Assembly: GCA_963969495.1 (NCBI GenBank)
Contig: OZ018338.1
Span: forward strand, 46,879,206 to 46,943,205
Origin: Ceratothoa steindachneri
Lineage: Eukaryota; Arthropoda; Malacostraca; Isopoda; Cymothoidae
DNA: 64,000 bases
Direction: 5' to 3'
The notes beneath the pieces are model-generated. The model had not been told where the DNA came from. It searched no databases and was given only the letters and a program-made list of their open reading frames with translations. The position numbers and the translations under genes were made by a program. Shown piece after piece: positions 1-12,068 of this stretch (position 1 is its first letter; every line of letters begins with the position of its first letter).

Positions 1-2699
1 TATAAGTAATATTAGGCAAAAACATGCAAAAACGGCCAGTTTTGAGATTCGATCGATTTCTTATAAAAAGCTTGAAAACGTCAGTTTTGGGAAAATAAAC
101 CGTTTTTCAAACTTAGCAAGTTATTTCTCTCGAATCTAAGTAATATAAACCAAAACTTGGGAAAACGGCCGTTTTTAAGGTTTGATCCATTTTCTAAAAA
201 AGATTGAAAAACGGGGTTTTTTGGATAATGCAAATATTTTAAAACCTATTCAATTTAGGTCTCCGATTATAAGTAAGATTAGGCAAAAACATGCAAAAAC
301 GGCCAGTTTTGAGATTCAATCGATTTCTTAAACAAAGCTTGGAAAACGTCGGTTTGGAAAAATAAACCGTTTTTTAAACTTAGCAAGTTATTGCTCTCGA
401 ATCTAAGTAATATTAACCAAAACCTGGAAAAACGGCCGTTTTCAAGGTTAGGTCTATTTCCAAAAAAATGATTGAAAAGCGGGAGTTTGTGGATGATGCA
501 AATATCTTCAAACCTATCCAATTAGGGTCTCCGATTATAAGTAATATTATGCAAAATCATGCAAAAACGGTTAGGTTTGAGATTCGATCGATTTCTTAAA
601 AAAAGCTCGAAAAACGTCGGTTTTAGGAAAATAAACCGTTTTTCAAACTTAGCAAGTTATTGCTCTCGAATCTAAGTAATATTAAACAAAAGCTGGAAAA
701 ACGGCCGTTTTTAAGGTTTGATCCATTTCCTAAAAAAGATTGAAAAATGGGAGTTTTGGGGATAATGCAAATATCTTCAAACTTAGCCAATTAAGGTCTC
801 CGATTATATGTAATATTAGGCAAAAACATGCAAAAACCGTCTGTTTTGAGGTTTAATCGATTTCTTAAAAAAAGCTCGAAAAACATCAGTTTTGGGAAAA
901 TAAACCGTTTTTCAAACTTAGCAAGTTATTGCTCTCGAATCTAAGTAATATTTACCAACACCTGGAAAAACGGCCGTTTTTAAGGTTTAAACCATTTCCT
1001 AAAAAAGATTGAAAAACGGGAGTTTTTTGGGTGATGCAAATATCTTCAAACCTATGCAATAAAGGTCTCCGATTATAAGTAATATTAGGCAAAAACATGC
1101 AAAAACGGCTAGTTTCGAGATTCAATCGATTTCTTAAAAAAAGCTTGGAAAACGTCAGTTTTGGGAAAATAAACCGTTTTTTAAACTTAGCAAGTTATTG
1201 CTCTCGAATCTAAGTAATATTAAACAAAACCTGGAAAAACGGCCGTTTTCAAGGTTTAGTCTATTTCCAAAAAAATGATTGAAAAGCGGGAGTTTGTGGG
1301 GGATGCAAATATCTTCAAACCTATCCAATTAGGGTCTCCGATTATAAGTAATATTATGCAAAATCATGCAAAAACGGTCAGTTTTGAGATTCGATCGATT
1401 TCTTAAAAAAAGCTCGAAAATCGTCGGTTTTAGGAAAATAAACCGTTTTTCAAACTTAGCAAGTTATTGCTCTCGAATCTAAGTAATATTAAGCAAAAGC
1501 TGGAAAAACGGCCGTTTTTAAGGTTTGATCCATTTCCTAAAAAAGATTGAAAAATAGGAGTTTTGGGGATAATGCAAATATCTTCAAACTTAGCCAATTA
1601 AGGTCTCCGATTATAAGTAATATTTGGCAAAAACATGCAAAAACCGTCTGTTTTGAGGTTTAATCGATTTCTTAAAAAAAGCTCGAAAAACATCAGTTTT
1701 GGGAAAATAAACCGTTTTTCAAACTTAGCGAGTTATTGCTCTCGTATCTAAGTAATATTTACCAACACCTGGAAAAACGGCCGTTTTCAAGGTTTAAACC
1801 ATTTTCTAAAAAAGATTGAAAAACGGGACTTTTTTGGATGGTGCAAATATCTTCAAACCTATCCAATTAGGGTCTCCGATTATAAGTAATATTATGCAAA
1901 ATCATGCAAAAACGGTCAGTTTTGAGATTCGATCGATTTCTTAAAAAAAGCTTGAAAAACGTCGGTTTTAGGAAAATAAACCGTTTTTCAAACTTAGCAA
2001 GTAATATTAAGCAAAAGCTGGAAAAACGGCCGTTTTTAAGGTTTGATCCATTTCCTAAAAAAGATTGAAAAATGGGAGTTTTTTGGATGATGCAAATATC
2101 TTCAAACCTATCCAATTAAGGTCTCCCATTATAACTAATATTAGGCAAAAACATGCAAAAACGGCCAGTTTTGAGATTCGATCGATTTCTTATAAAAAGC
2201 TTGAAAACGTCAGTTTGGGGAAAATAAGCCGTTTTTCAAACTTAGCAAGTTATTGCTCTCGAATCGAAGTAATATTAACCAAAACCTTAAAAAACGGCCG
2301 TTTTTAAGGTTTGATCCATTTCCTAAAAAAGATTTAAAAATAGGAGTTTTTTAGATGATGCAAATATCTTCAAACCTATCCAATTAGGGTCTCCGATTAT
2401 AAGTAATATTATGCAAAATCATGCAAAAACGGTCAGTTTTGAGATTCGATCGATTTCTTAAAAAAAGCTCGAAAAACGTCGGTTTTAGGAAAATAAACCG
2501 TTTTTCAAACTTAGCAAGTTATTGCTCATGAATCTAAGTAATATTAAACAAAAGCTGGAAAAACGGCCGTTTTTAAGGTTTAAACCATTTCCTAAAAAAG
2601 ATTGAAAATCGGGAGTTTTTTGGATGATGCAAATATCTTCAAACCTATCCAATTAAGGTCTCCGATTATTATTAATATTAGGCAAAAACATGCTAAAAC

Positions 2700-3790
2700 G
2701 GCCAGTTTTGGGATTCAATCGATTTCTTAAAAAAAGCTTGAAAAACGTCAGTTTTGGGAAAATAAACCGTTTTTCAAACTTAGAGAGTTACTGTTCCCAT
2801 ATCTGAGGAATATTAACCAAAACCTGGAAAAACGGCCGTTTTTGAGGTTTGATCCATTTTCTAAAAAAGATTGAAAAACAGGAGTTTTTTGGAACATGCA
2901 AATATTTTAAAACCTATTCAATTTAGTTCTCCGATTATAAGTAATATTAGGCAAAAACATGCAAAAACGGCCAGTTTTGAGATTCAATCGATTTCTTAAA
3001 AAAAGCTTGGAAAACGTCAGTTTTGGGAAAATGAACCGTTTTTTAAACTTAGCAAGTTATTGCTCTCGAATCTAAGTAATATTAACCAAAACCTGGAAAA
3101 ACGGCCGTTTTCAAGGTTTAGTATATTTCCAAAAAAATGATTGAAAAGCGGGAGTTTGTGGATGATGCAAATATCTTCAAACCTATCCAATTAGGGTCTC
3201 CGATTATAAGTAATATTATGCAAAATCATGCAAAAACGGTCAGTTTTGAGATTCTAACGATTTCTTAAAAAAAGCTCGAAAAACGTCGGTTTTAGGAAAA
3301 TAAACCGTTTTTCAAACTTAGCAAGTTATTGCTCTCGAATCTAAGTAATATTAAGCAAAAGCTGGAAAAACGGCCGTTTTTAAGGTTTGATCCATTTCCT
3401 AAAAAAGATTGAAAAATGGGAGTTTTTTGGATGATGCAAATATCTTCAAACCTATCCAATTAAGGTCTCCGATTATAACTAATATTAGGCAAAAACGGCC
3501 AGTTTTGAGATTCGATCGATTTCTTATAAAAAGCTTGTAAACTTCAGTTTGGGGAAAATAAACCGTTTTTCAAACTTAGCAAGTTATTTCTCTCGAATCT
3601 AAGTAATATTACCCAAAACCTGGAAAAACGGCCGTTTTTAAGGTTAGGTCTATTTCCAAAAAAATGATTGAAAAGGGGGAGTTTTTTGGATGGTGCAAAT
3701 ATCTTCAAACCTATCCAATAAAGGTCTCCGATTTTAAGTAAAATTAGGCAAAAACATGCAAAAACGGTCAGTTTTGAGATTCGATCGATT
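2700..3790 (+). repeat. Dispersed family B segment 2, copy 1
   Basis: This segment corresponds to about 18160-19250 and 26735-27825. Rare markers include TAGTATATTTCC, GATTCTAACG, the 10-bp deletion AGGCAAAAACGGCC, CTTGTAAAC and GTAAAATTAGG. Confidence 0.75.
3488..3498 (+). other. 10-bp deletion marker
   Basis: AGGCAAAAACGGCC here replaces AGGCAAAAACATGCAAAAACGGCC. The lost 10 bp lie between two GCAAAAAC direct repeats, so slippage is a simple explanation. The same deletion is near 18949, 21899, 24847 and 27524. Confidence 0.88.
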
Positions 3791-3936
3791 TCTTAAAAAA
3801 AACTCGAAAAACATCAGTTTTGGGAAAATAAACCGTTTTTCAAACTCAGCAAGTTATTGCTCTCGAATCTAAGTAATATTTACCAACACCTGGAAAAACG
3901 GCCGTTTTTAAGGTTTAAACCATTTCCTAAAAAAGA

Positions 3937-5284
3937 TTGGAAATCGGGAGTTTTTTGGATGATGCAAATATCTTCAAACCTATCCAATTAAGGTCTCCGA
4001 TTATAAGTAATATTAGGCAAAAACATGCAAAAACGGCCAGTTTTGAGATTCGATCGATTTCTTATAAAAAGCTTGAAAACGTCAGTTTTGGGAAAATAAA
4101 CCGTTTTTCAAACTTAGCAAGTTATTTCTCTCGAATCTAAGTAATATAAAACAAAACTTGGAAAAACAGCCGTTTTTAAGGTTTGATCCATTTACTAAAA
4201 AAAAAAAATGAAAAACGGGAGTTTTTTGGATAATGCAAATATCTTCAAACCTATCCAATTAAGGTCTCCGTTTATAAGTAATATTAGGCAAAAACATGCA
4301 AAAACGGCCAGTTTTAACATTCGATCGATTTCTTAAAAAAAGCTTCCAAAACATCAGTTTTGGAAAAATAAACTGTTTTTAAACCTAAGCAGGTTATTGC
4401 TCTCGAATCTAAGTAATATTAACCGAAACCTGAAAAAAATTACCGTTTTTGAGGTTTTATCCTTTTCCTAATAAGATTGAATAAAGGGCGTTTTTTGGAT
4501 GATTCAAATATTTTCAAACCTATCCAATTAAGGTCTCCGATTATAAGTAATATTAGGAAAAAACATGCAAAAACGGTCAGTTTTGAGATTCGATCGATTT
4601 CTTAAAAAAAGCTCGAAATACGTCGGTTTTAGGAAAATAAACCGTTTTTCAAACTTAGCAAGTTATTGCTCTCGAATCTGAGTAATATTAAGTAAAAGCT
4701 GGAAAAACGGCCGTTTTTAAGGTTTGGTCTATTTCCAAAAAAATGATTGAAAAGAGGGAGTTTTTTGGATGGTGCAAATATCTTCAAACCTATCCAATAA
4801 AGGTCTCCGATTATAAGTAATATTAGGCAAAAACATGCAAAAACGGGCAGTTTTGAGATTCGATCGATTACTTATAAAAAGCTTGAAGACGTCAGTTTTG
4901 GGAAAATAAACCGTTTTTCAAACTTAGCAAGTTATTGCTCTCGAATCTAAGTAATATTAACCAAAACCTCGAAAAACGGCCGTTTTTAAGGTTTGATCCA
5001 TTTCCAAAAAAATGATTGAAAAGAGGGAGTTTTTTGGATAATGCAAATATTTTTAAACCTATCCAATTAAGGTCTCCGATTATAAGTAATATTAGGCAAA
5101 ATCATGCAAAAACGGTCAGTTTTGAGATTCGATCGATTTCTTAAAAAAAGTTCGAAAAACATCAGTTTTGGGAAAATAAACCGTTTTTCAAACTCAGCAA
5201 GTTATTGCTCTCGAATCTAAGTAATATTTACCAACACCTGGAAAAACGGCCGTTTTTAAGGTTTAAACCATTTCCTAAAAAAGA
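3937..5284 (+). repeat. 5-monomer HOR copy (1348 bp)
   Basis: Five monomers in order: F (TATAAAAAG, ATAAAACAAAAC), G' (TTTTAACATTC, CTTCCAAAAC), H'' (GAAATACGTCGG, AAGTAAAAGC), S (GATTACTTATAAAAAG, GAAGACGTC) and E'' (TATTTTTAAACC, AAAGTTCG). The same order recurs at 29900, 31248 and 40411. Letters are labels made up for this annotation. Confidence 0.8.
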
Positions 5285-6628
5285 TTGAAAATCGGGAGTT
5301 TTTTGGATGATGCAAATATCTTCAAACCTATCCAATTAAGGTCTCCGATTATAAGTAATATTAGGCAAAAACATGCAAAAACGGCCAGTTTTGAGATTCG
5401 ATCGATTTCTTATAAAAAGCTTGAAAACGTCAGTTTTGGGAAAATAAACCGTTTTTTAAACTTAGCAAGTTATTTCTCTCGAATCTAAGTAATATAAACT
5501 AAAACTTGGAAAAACGGCCGTTTTTAAGGTTTGATCCATTTACTAAAAAAAAAATGAAAAACGGGAGTTTTTTGGATAATGCAAATATCTTCAAACCTAT
5601 CCAATTAAGGTCTCCGATTATAAGTAATATTAGTCAAAATCATGCAAAAACGGTCAGTTTTGAGATTCGATCGATTTCTTAAAAAAAGCTTGAAAAACAT
5701 CAGTTTTGGAAAAATAAACTGTTTTTAAACCTAAGCAGGTTATTGCTCTCGAATCTAAGTAATATTAACAGAAACCTGAAAAAACGGCCGTTTTTGAGGT
5801 TTGATCCTTTTCCTAAAAAAGATTGAATAAAGGGCGTTTTTTGGATGATTCAAATATTTTCAAACCTATCCAATTAAGGTCTCCGATTATAAGTAATATT
5901 AGGAAAAAACATGCAAAAACGGTCACTTTTGAGATTCGATCGATTTCTTAAAAAAAGCTCGAAATACGTCGGTTTTAGGAAAATAAACCGTTTTTCAAAC
6001 TTAGCAAGTTATTGCTCTCGAATCTAAGTAATATTAAGCAAAAGCTGGAAAAACGGCCGTTTTTAAGGTTTGGTCTATTTCCAAAAAAATGATTGAAAAG
6101 AGGGAGTTTTTTGGATGGTGCAAATATCTTCAAACCTATCCAATTAAGGTCTCCGATAATAAGTAATATTAGGAAAAAACATTGCAAAAACGGCCAGTTT
6201 TGAGATTCAATCGATTTCTTAAAAAAAGCTTGAAAAACGTCAGTTTTGTAAAATAAACCGTTTTTCAAACTTAGCAAGTTACTGATCCCATATCTAAGTA
6301 ATATTAACCAAAACCTGGAAAAACGGCCGTTTTTAAGGTTTGATTTATTTTCTAAAAAAGATTGAAAAACGGGAGTTTTTTGGATAATGCAAATATTTTA
6401 AAACCTATTCAATTAGGTCTCCGATTATTAGTAATATTAGGCTAAAACATGCAAAAACGGTCAGTTTTGAGATTCGATCGATTTCTTAAAAAAGCTCGAA
6501 AAACGTCTGTTTTGGGAAAATAAGCCGTTTTTCAAACTTAGCAAGTTATTGCTCTCGAATCGAAGTAATATTAACCAAAACCTGAAAAAACGGCCGTTTT
6601 TAAGGTTTGATCCATTTCCTAAAAAAGA
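5285..6628 (+). repeat. Five-monomer tail of type I (F-G-H-T-R)
   Basis: This stretch has F (ATAAACTAAAAC), G (AGTCAAAATC, AACAGAAACC), H (GGTCACTTTTGAG), T (ACATTGC, TTTTGTAAAATAAACC, TACTGATCCC) and R (AGGCTAAAAC, AAATAAGCCG). It is a type I 7-monomer unit without its D and E monomers. It matches 32596-33946. Confidence 0.75.
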
Positions 6629-8514
6629 TTGAAAAATGGGAGTTTTTTAGATGATGCAAATATCTTCAAACTTATCCAATTAGGGTCTCCGATTATAAGT
6701 GATATCAAGCAAAATCATGCAAAAACGGTCAGTTTTGAGATTTGATCGATTTCTTATAAAAAGCTTGAAAACGTCAGTTTTGGGAAAATAAACCGTTTTT
6801 CAAACTTAGCAAGTTATTTCTCTCGAATCTAAGTAATATTAACCAAAACCGGGAAAAACGGCCGTTTTTAAGGTTTGGTCTATTTCCAAAAAAATGATTG
6901 AAAAGCGGGAGTTTTTTAGATGGTGCAAATATCTTCAAACCTATCCAATAAAGGTCTCCGATTATAAGTAATATTAGGCAAAATCATGCAAAAACGGTCA
7001 GTTTTGAGATTCGATCGATTTCTTAAAAAAAGCTCGAAAAACATCAGTTTTGGGAAAATAAACCGTTTTTCAAACTCAGCAAGTTATTGCTCTCGAATCT
7101 AAGTAATATTTACCAACACCTGGAAAAACGGCCGTTTTTACGGTTTAAACCATTTCCTAAAAAAGATTGGAAATCGGGAGTTTTTTGGATTATGCAAATA
7201 TCTTCAAACCTATCCAATTAAGGTCTCCGATTATAAGTAATATTAGGCAAAAACATGCAAAAACGGCCAGTTTTGAGATTCGATCGATTTCTTATAAAAA
7301 GCTTGAAAACGTCAGTTTTGGGAAAATAAACCGTTTTTCAAACTTAGCAAGTTATTTCTTTCGAATCTAAGGAATATAAAACAAAACTTGGAAAAACGGC
7401 CGTTTTTAAGGTTTGATCCATTTACTAAAAAAAAAAATGAAAAACGGGAGTTTTTTGGATAATGCAAATATCTTCAAACCTATCCAATTAAGGTCTCCGT
7501 TTATAAGTAATATTAGGCAAAAACATGTAAAAACGGCCAGTTTTAACATTCGATCGATTTCTTAAAAAAAGCTTCCAAAACATCAGTTTTGGAAAAATAA
7601 ACTGTTTTTAAACCTAAGCAGGTTATTGCTCTCGAATCTAAGTAATATTAACCGAAACCTGAAAAAAATTGCCGTTTTTGAGGTTTTATCCTTTTCCTAA
7701 AAAAGATTGAATAAAGGGCGTTTTTTGGATGATTCAAATATTTTCAAACCTATCCAATTAAGGTCTCCGATTATAAGTAATATTAGGAAAAAACATGCAA
7801 AAACGGTCAGTTTTGAGATTCGATCGATTTCTTAAAAAAAGCTCGAAAAACGTCGGTTTTAGGAAAATAAACCGTTTTTCAAACTTAGCAAGTTATTGCT
7901 CTCGAATCTAAGTAATATTAAGCAAAAGCTGGAAAAACGGCCGTTTTTAAGGTTTGGTCTATTTCCAAAAAAATGATTGAAAAGAGGGAGTTTTTTGGAT
8001 GGTGCAAATATCTTCAAACCTATCCAATAAAGGTCTCCGATTATAAGTAATATTAGGCAAAAACATGCAAAAACGGCCAGTTTTGAGATTCGATCGATTA
8101 CTTATAAAAAGCTTGAAAACGTCAGTTTTGGGAAAATAAACCGTTTTTCAAACTTAGCAAGTTATTTCTCTCGAATCTAAGTAATATTAACCAAAACCTC
8201 GAAAAACGGCCGTTTTTAAGGTTTGATCCATTTCCAAAAAAATGATTGAAAAGAGGGAGTTTTTTGGATAATGCAAATATTTTAAAACCTATTCAATTAG
8301 GTCTCCGATTATTAGTAATATTAGGCTAAAACATGCAAAAACGGTCAGTTTTGAGATTCGATCGATTTCTTAAAAAAGCTCGAAAAACGTCTGTTTTGGG
8401 AAAATAAGCCGTTTTTCAAACTTAGCAAGTTATTGCTCTCGAATCGAAGTAATATTAACCAAAACCTGAAAAAAAACGGCCGTTTTTAAGGTTTGATCCA
8501 TTTCCTAAAAAAGA
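6629..8514 (+). repeat. 7-monomer HOR, type II (1886 bp)
   Basis: Monomer order is D-E-F'-G'-H'-S-R, starting with the D monomer (GTGATATCAAGC). F' is marked by TTATTTCTTTCG, G' by CATGTAAAAACGG and CTTCCAAAAC. Related type II copies start at 33947, 37988 and 43102. Confidence 0.8.
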
Positions 8515-10669
8515 TTGAAAAATGGGAGTTTTTTAGATGATGCAAATATCTTCAAACTTATCCAATTAGGGTCTCCGATTATAAGTGATATCAAGCAAAA
8601 TCATGCAAAAACGGTCAGTTTTGAGATTCGATCGATTTCTTATAAAAAGCTTGAAAACGTCAGTTTTGGGAAAATAAACCGTTTTTTAAACTTAGCAAGA
8701 TATTTCTCTCGAATCTAAGTAATATTAACCAAAACCGGGAAAAACGGCCGTTTTTAAGGTTTGGTCTATTTCCAAAAAAATGATTGAAAAGCGGGAGTTT
8801 TTTAGATGGTGCAAATATCTTCAAACCTATCCAATAAAGGTCTCCGATTATAAGTAATATTAGGCAAAATCATGCAAAAACGGTCAGTTTTGAGATTCGA
8901 TCGATTTCTTAAAAAAAGCTCGAAAAACATCAGTTTTGGGAAAATAAACCGTTTTTCAAACTCAGCAAGTTATTGCTCTCGAATCTAAGTAATATTTACC
9001 AACACCTGGAAAAACGGCCGTTTTTAAGGTTTAAACCATTTCCTAAAAAAGATTGGAAATCGGGAGTTTTTTGGATGATGCAAATATCTTCAAACCTATC
9101 CAATTAAGGTCTCCGATTATAAGTAATATTAGGCAAAATCATGCAAAAACGGTCAGTTTTGAGATTCGATCGATTTCTTAAAAAAAGCTCGAAAAACATC
9201 AGTTTTGGGAAAATAAACCGTTTTTCAAACTCAGCAAGTTATTGCTCTCGAATCTAAGTAATATTTACCAACACCTGGAAAAACGGCCGTTTTTACGGTT
9301 TAAACCATTTCCTAAAAAAGATTGGAAATCGGGAGTTTTTTGGATTATGCAAATATCTTCAAACCTATCCAATTAAGGTCTCCGATTATAAGTAATATTA
9401 GGCAAAAACATGCAAAAACGGCCAGTTTTGAGATTCGATCGATTTCTTATAAAAAGCTTGAAAACGTCAGTTTTGGGAAAATAAACCGTTTTTCAAACTT
9501 AGCAAGTTATTTCTTTCGAATCTAAGGAATATAAAACAAAACTTGGAAAAACGGCCGTTTTTAAGGTTTGATCCATTTACTAAAAAAAAAAATGAAAAAC
9601 GGGAGTTTTTTGGATAATGCAAATATCTTCAAACCTATCCAATTAAGGTCTCCGTTTATAAGTAATATTAGGCAAAAACATGTAAAAACGGCCAGTTTTA
9701 ACATTCGATCGATTTCTTAAAAAAAGCTTCCAAAACATCAGTTTTGGAAAAATAAACTGTTTTTAAACCTAATCAGGTTATTGCTCTCGAATCTAAGTAA
9801 TATTAACCGAAACCTGAAAAAAATTGCCGTTTTTGAGGTTTTATCCTTTTCCTAAAAAAGATTGAATAAAGGGCGTTTTTTGGATGATTCAAATATTTTC
9901 AAACCTATCCAATTAAGGTCTCCGATTATAAGTAATATTAGGAAAAAACATGCAAAAACGGTCAGTTTTGAGATTCGAACGATTTCTTAAAAAAAGCTCG
10001 AAAAACGTCGGTTTTAGGAAAATAAACCGTTTTTCAAACTTAGCAAGTTATTGCTCTCGAATCTAAGTAATATTAAGCAAAAGCTGGAAAAACGGCCGTT
10101 TTTAAGGTTTGGTCTATTTCCAAAAAAATGATTGAAAAGAGGGAGTTTTTTGGATGGTGCAAATATCTTCAAACCTATCCAATAAAGGTCTCCGATTATA
10201 AGTAATATTAGGCAAAAACATGCAAAAACGGCCAGTTTTGAGATTCGATCGATTACTTATAAAAAGCTTGAAAACGTCAGTTTTGGGAAAATAAACCGTT
10301 TTTCAAACTTAGCAAGTTATTTCTCTCGAATCTAAGTAATATTAACCAAAACCTCGAAAAACGGCCGTTTTTAAGGTTTGATCCATTTCCAAAAAAATGA
10401 TTGAAAAGAGGGAGTTTTTTGGATAATGCAAATATTTTAAAACCTATTCAATTAGGTCTCCGATTATTAGTAATATTAGGCTAAAACATGCAAAAACGGT
10501 CAGTTTTGAGATTCGATCGATTTCTTAAAAAAGCTCGAAAAACGTCTGTTTTGGGAAAATAAGCCGTTTTTCAAACTTAGCAAGTTATTGCTCTCGAATC
10601 GAAGTAATATTAACCAAAACCTGAAAAAAAACGGCCGTTTTTAAGGTTTGATCCATTTCCTAAAAAAGA
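8515..10669 (+). repeat. 8-monomer derivative of type II HOR (2155 bp)
   Basis: This is the same order as the preceding unit with one extra E-like monomer at about 9059-9321. The extra monomer begins like F (GGAAATCGGG, GGATGATGC) and continues like E (AGGCAAAATC, CAAACTCAGC, TTTACCAACACC). It looks like the product of a misaligned exchange between neighbouring monomers. Confidence 0.78.
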
Positions 10670-11940
10670 TTGAAAAAAGGGAGTTTTTTAGATGATGCAA
10701 ATATCTTCAAACTTATCCAATTAGGGTCTCCGATTATAAGTGATATCAAGCAAAATCATGCAAAAACGGTCAGTTTTGAGATTCGATCGATTTCTTATAA
10801 AAAGCTTGAAAACGTTAGTTTTGGGAAAATAAACCGTTTTTTAAACTTAGCAAGATATTTCTCTCGAATCTAAGTAATATTAACCAAAACCGGGAAAAAC
10901 GGCCGTTTTTAAGGTTTGGTCTATTTCCAAAAAAATGATTGAAAAGCGGGAGTTTTTTAGATGGTGCAAATATCTTCAAACCTATCCAATAAAGGTCTCC
11001 GATTATAAGTAATATTAGGCAAAATCATGCAAAAACGGTCAGTTTTGAGATTCGATCGATTTCTTAAAAAAAGCTCGAAAAACATCAGTTTTGGGAAAAT
11101 AAACCGTTTTTCAAACTCAGCAAGTTATTGCTCTCGAATCTAAGTAATATTTACCAACACCTGGAAAAACGGCCGTTTTTAAGGTTTAAACCATTTCCTA
11201 AAAAAGATTGGAAATCGGGAGTTTTTTGGATGATGCAAATATCTTCAAACCTATCCAATTAAGGTCTCCGATTATAAGTAATATTAGGCAAAAACATGCA
11301 AAAACGGCCAGTTTTGAGATTCGATCGATTTCTTATAAAAAGCTTAAAAACGTCAGTTTTGGGAAAATAAACCGTTTTTCAAACTTAGCAAGTTATTTCT
11401 CTCGAATCTAAGTAATATAAAACAAAACTTGGAAAAACAGCCGTTTTTAAGGTTTGATCCATTTACTAAAAAAAAAAAATGAAAAACGGGAGTTTTTTGG
11501 ATAATGCAAATATCTTCAAACCTATCCAATTAAGGTCTCCGTTTATAAGTAATATTAGGCAAAAACATGCAAAAACGGCGAGTTTTAACATTCGATCGAT
11601 TTCTTAAAAAAAGCTTCCAAAACATCAGTTTTGGAAAAATAAACTGTTTTTAAACCTAAGCAGGTTATTGCTCTCGAATCTAAGTAATATTAACCGAAAC
11701 CTGAAAAAAATTACCGTTTTTGAGGTTTTATCCTTTTCCTAATAAGATTGAATAAAGGGCGTTTTTTGGATGATTCAAATATTTTCAAACCTATCCAATT
11801 AAGGTCTCCGATTATAAGTAATATTAGGAAAAAACATGCAAAAACGGTCAGTTTTGAGATTCGATCGATTTCTTAAAAAAAGCTCGAAATACGTCGGTTT
11901 TAGGAAAATAAACCGTTTTTCAAACTTAGCAAGTTATTGC
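10670..11940 (+). repeat. Partial HOR cut by the A-to-B boundary
   Basis: Monomers D, E, F, G' and part of H'' are present. The H'' monomer (GAAATACGTCGG) switches to a family B monomer (AATCGAAG, ACCTTAAAAAACGG) near 11940, so the unit is incomplete. Confidence 0.75.
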
Positions 11941-12006
11941 TCTCGAATCGAAGTAATATTAACCAAAACCTTAAAAAACGGCCGTTTTTAGGTTTGATCC
12001 ATTTCC

Positions 12007-12014
12007 TAAAAAAC
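12007..12014 (+). other. 44-bp deletion junction, first copy
   Basis: CCTAAAAAACCTATCC here replaces the normal 60-bp path from CCTAAAAAAG through GGAGTTTTTTAGATG to CCTATCC. The monomer is therefore about 225 bp. A short A-run at both edges could have guided the deletion. The same junction is at 13842 and 17829. Confidence 0.85.
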
Positions 12015-12068
12015 CTATCCAATTAGGGTCTCCGATTATAAGTAATATTAGGCAAAAACATGCAAAAA

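Larger units (their letters stand above)
1..3790 (+). repeat. Family B satellite block, first
   Basis: Monomers here carry family B markers: ATTATGCAAAATCATGC, TACTGTTCCCATATCTGAGG, GTAAGATTAGG, and TTTGGCAAAAACATGC. Positions 1-745 match 22951-23695 with only about two substitutions, then diverge. The block ends where a B monomer (GATTTTAAGTAAAATTAGG) changes in mid-monomer to a family A sequence near 3790. Confidence 0.85.
3790..11940 (+). repeat. Family A satellite block, first
   Basis: Family A markers appear at 3790 and persist: CAAACTCAGCAAG with TTTACCAACACC, GTAATATAAAACAAAAC, TTTTAACATTCGATCG with CTTCCAAAACATC, GTGATATCAAGC, and ACATTGC with TACTGATCCC. The block is organised as a 5-monomer HOR, a five-monomer tail, a 7-monomer HOR, an 8-monomer derivative and a partial unit. 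Its first part corresponds to 29750 onward at an offset of 25963 bp with very few differences. Confidence 0.85.

Noticed and set aside
3937..4140. A recurrent 67-codon open frame on the + strand, found many times in the window
   Set aside because: It is a by-product of the repeat. It opens only in monomers where TCTTAA became TCTTAT, many copies start at TTG, and it ends at the conserved TAA in AATCTAAG. Variants accumulate without regard to codons, and similar frames appear on the other strand.
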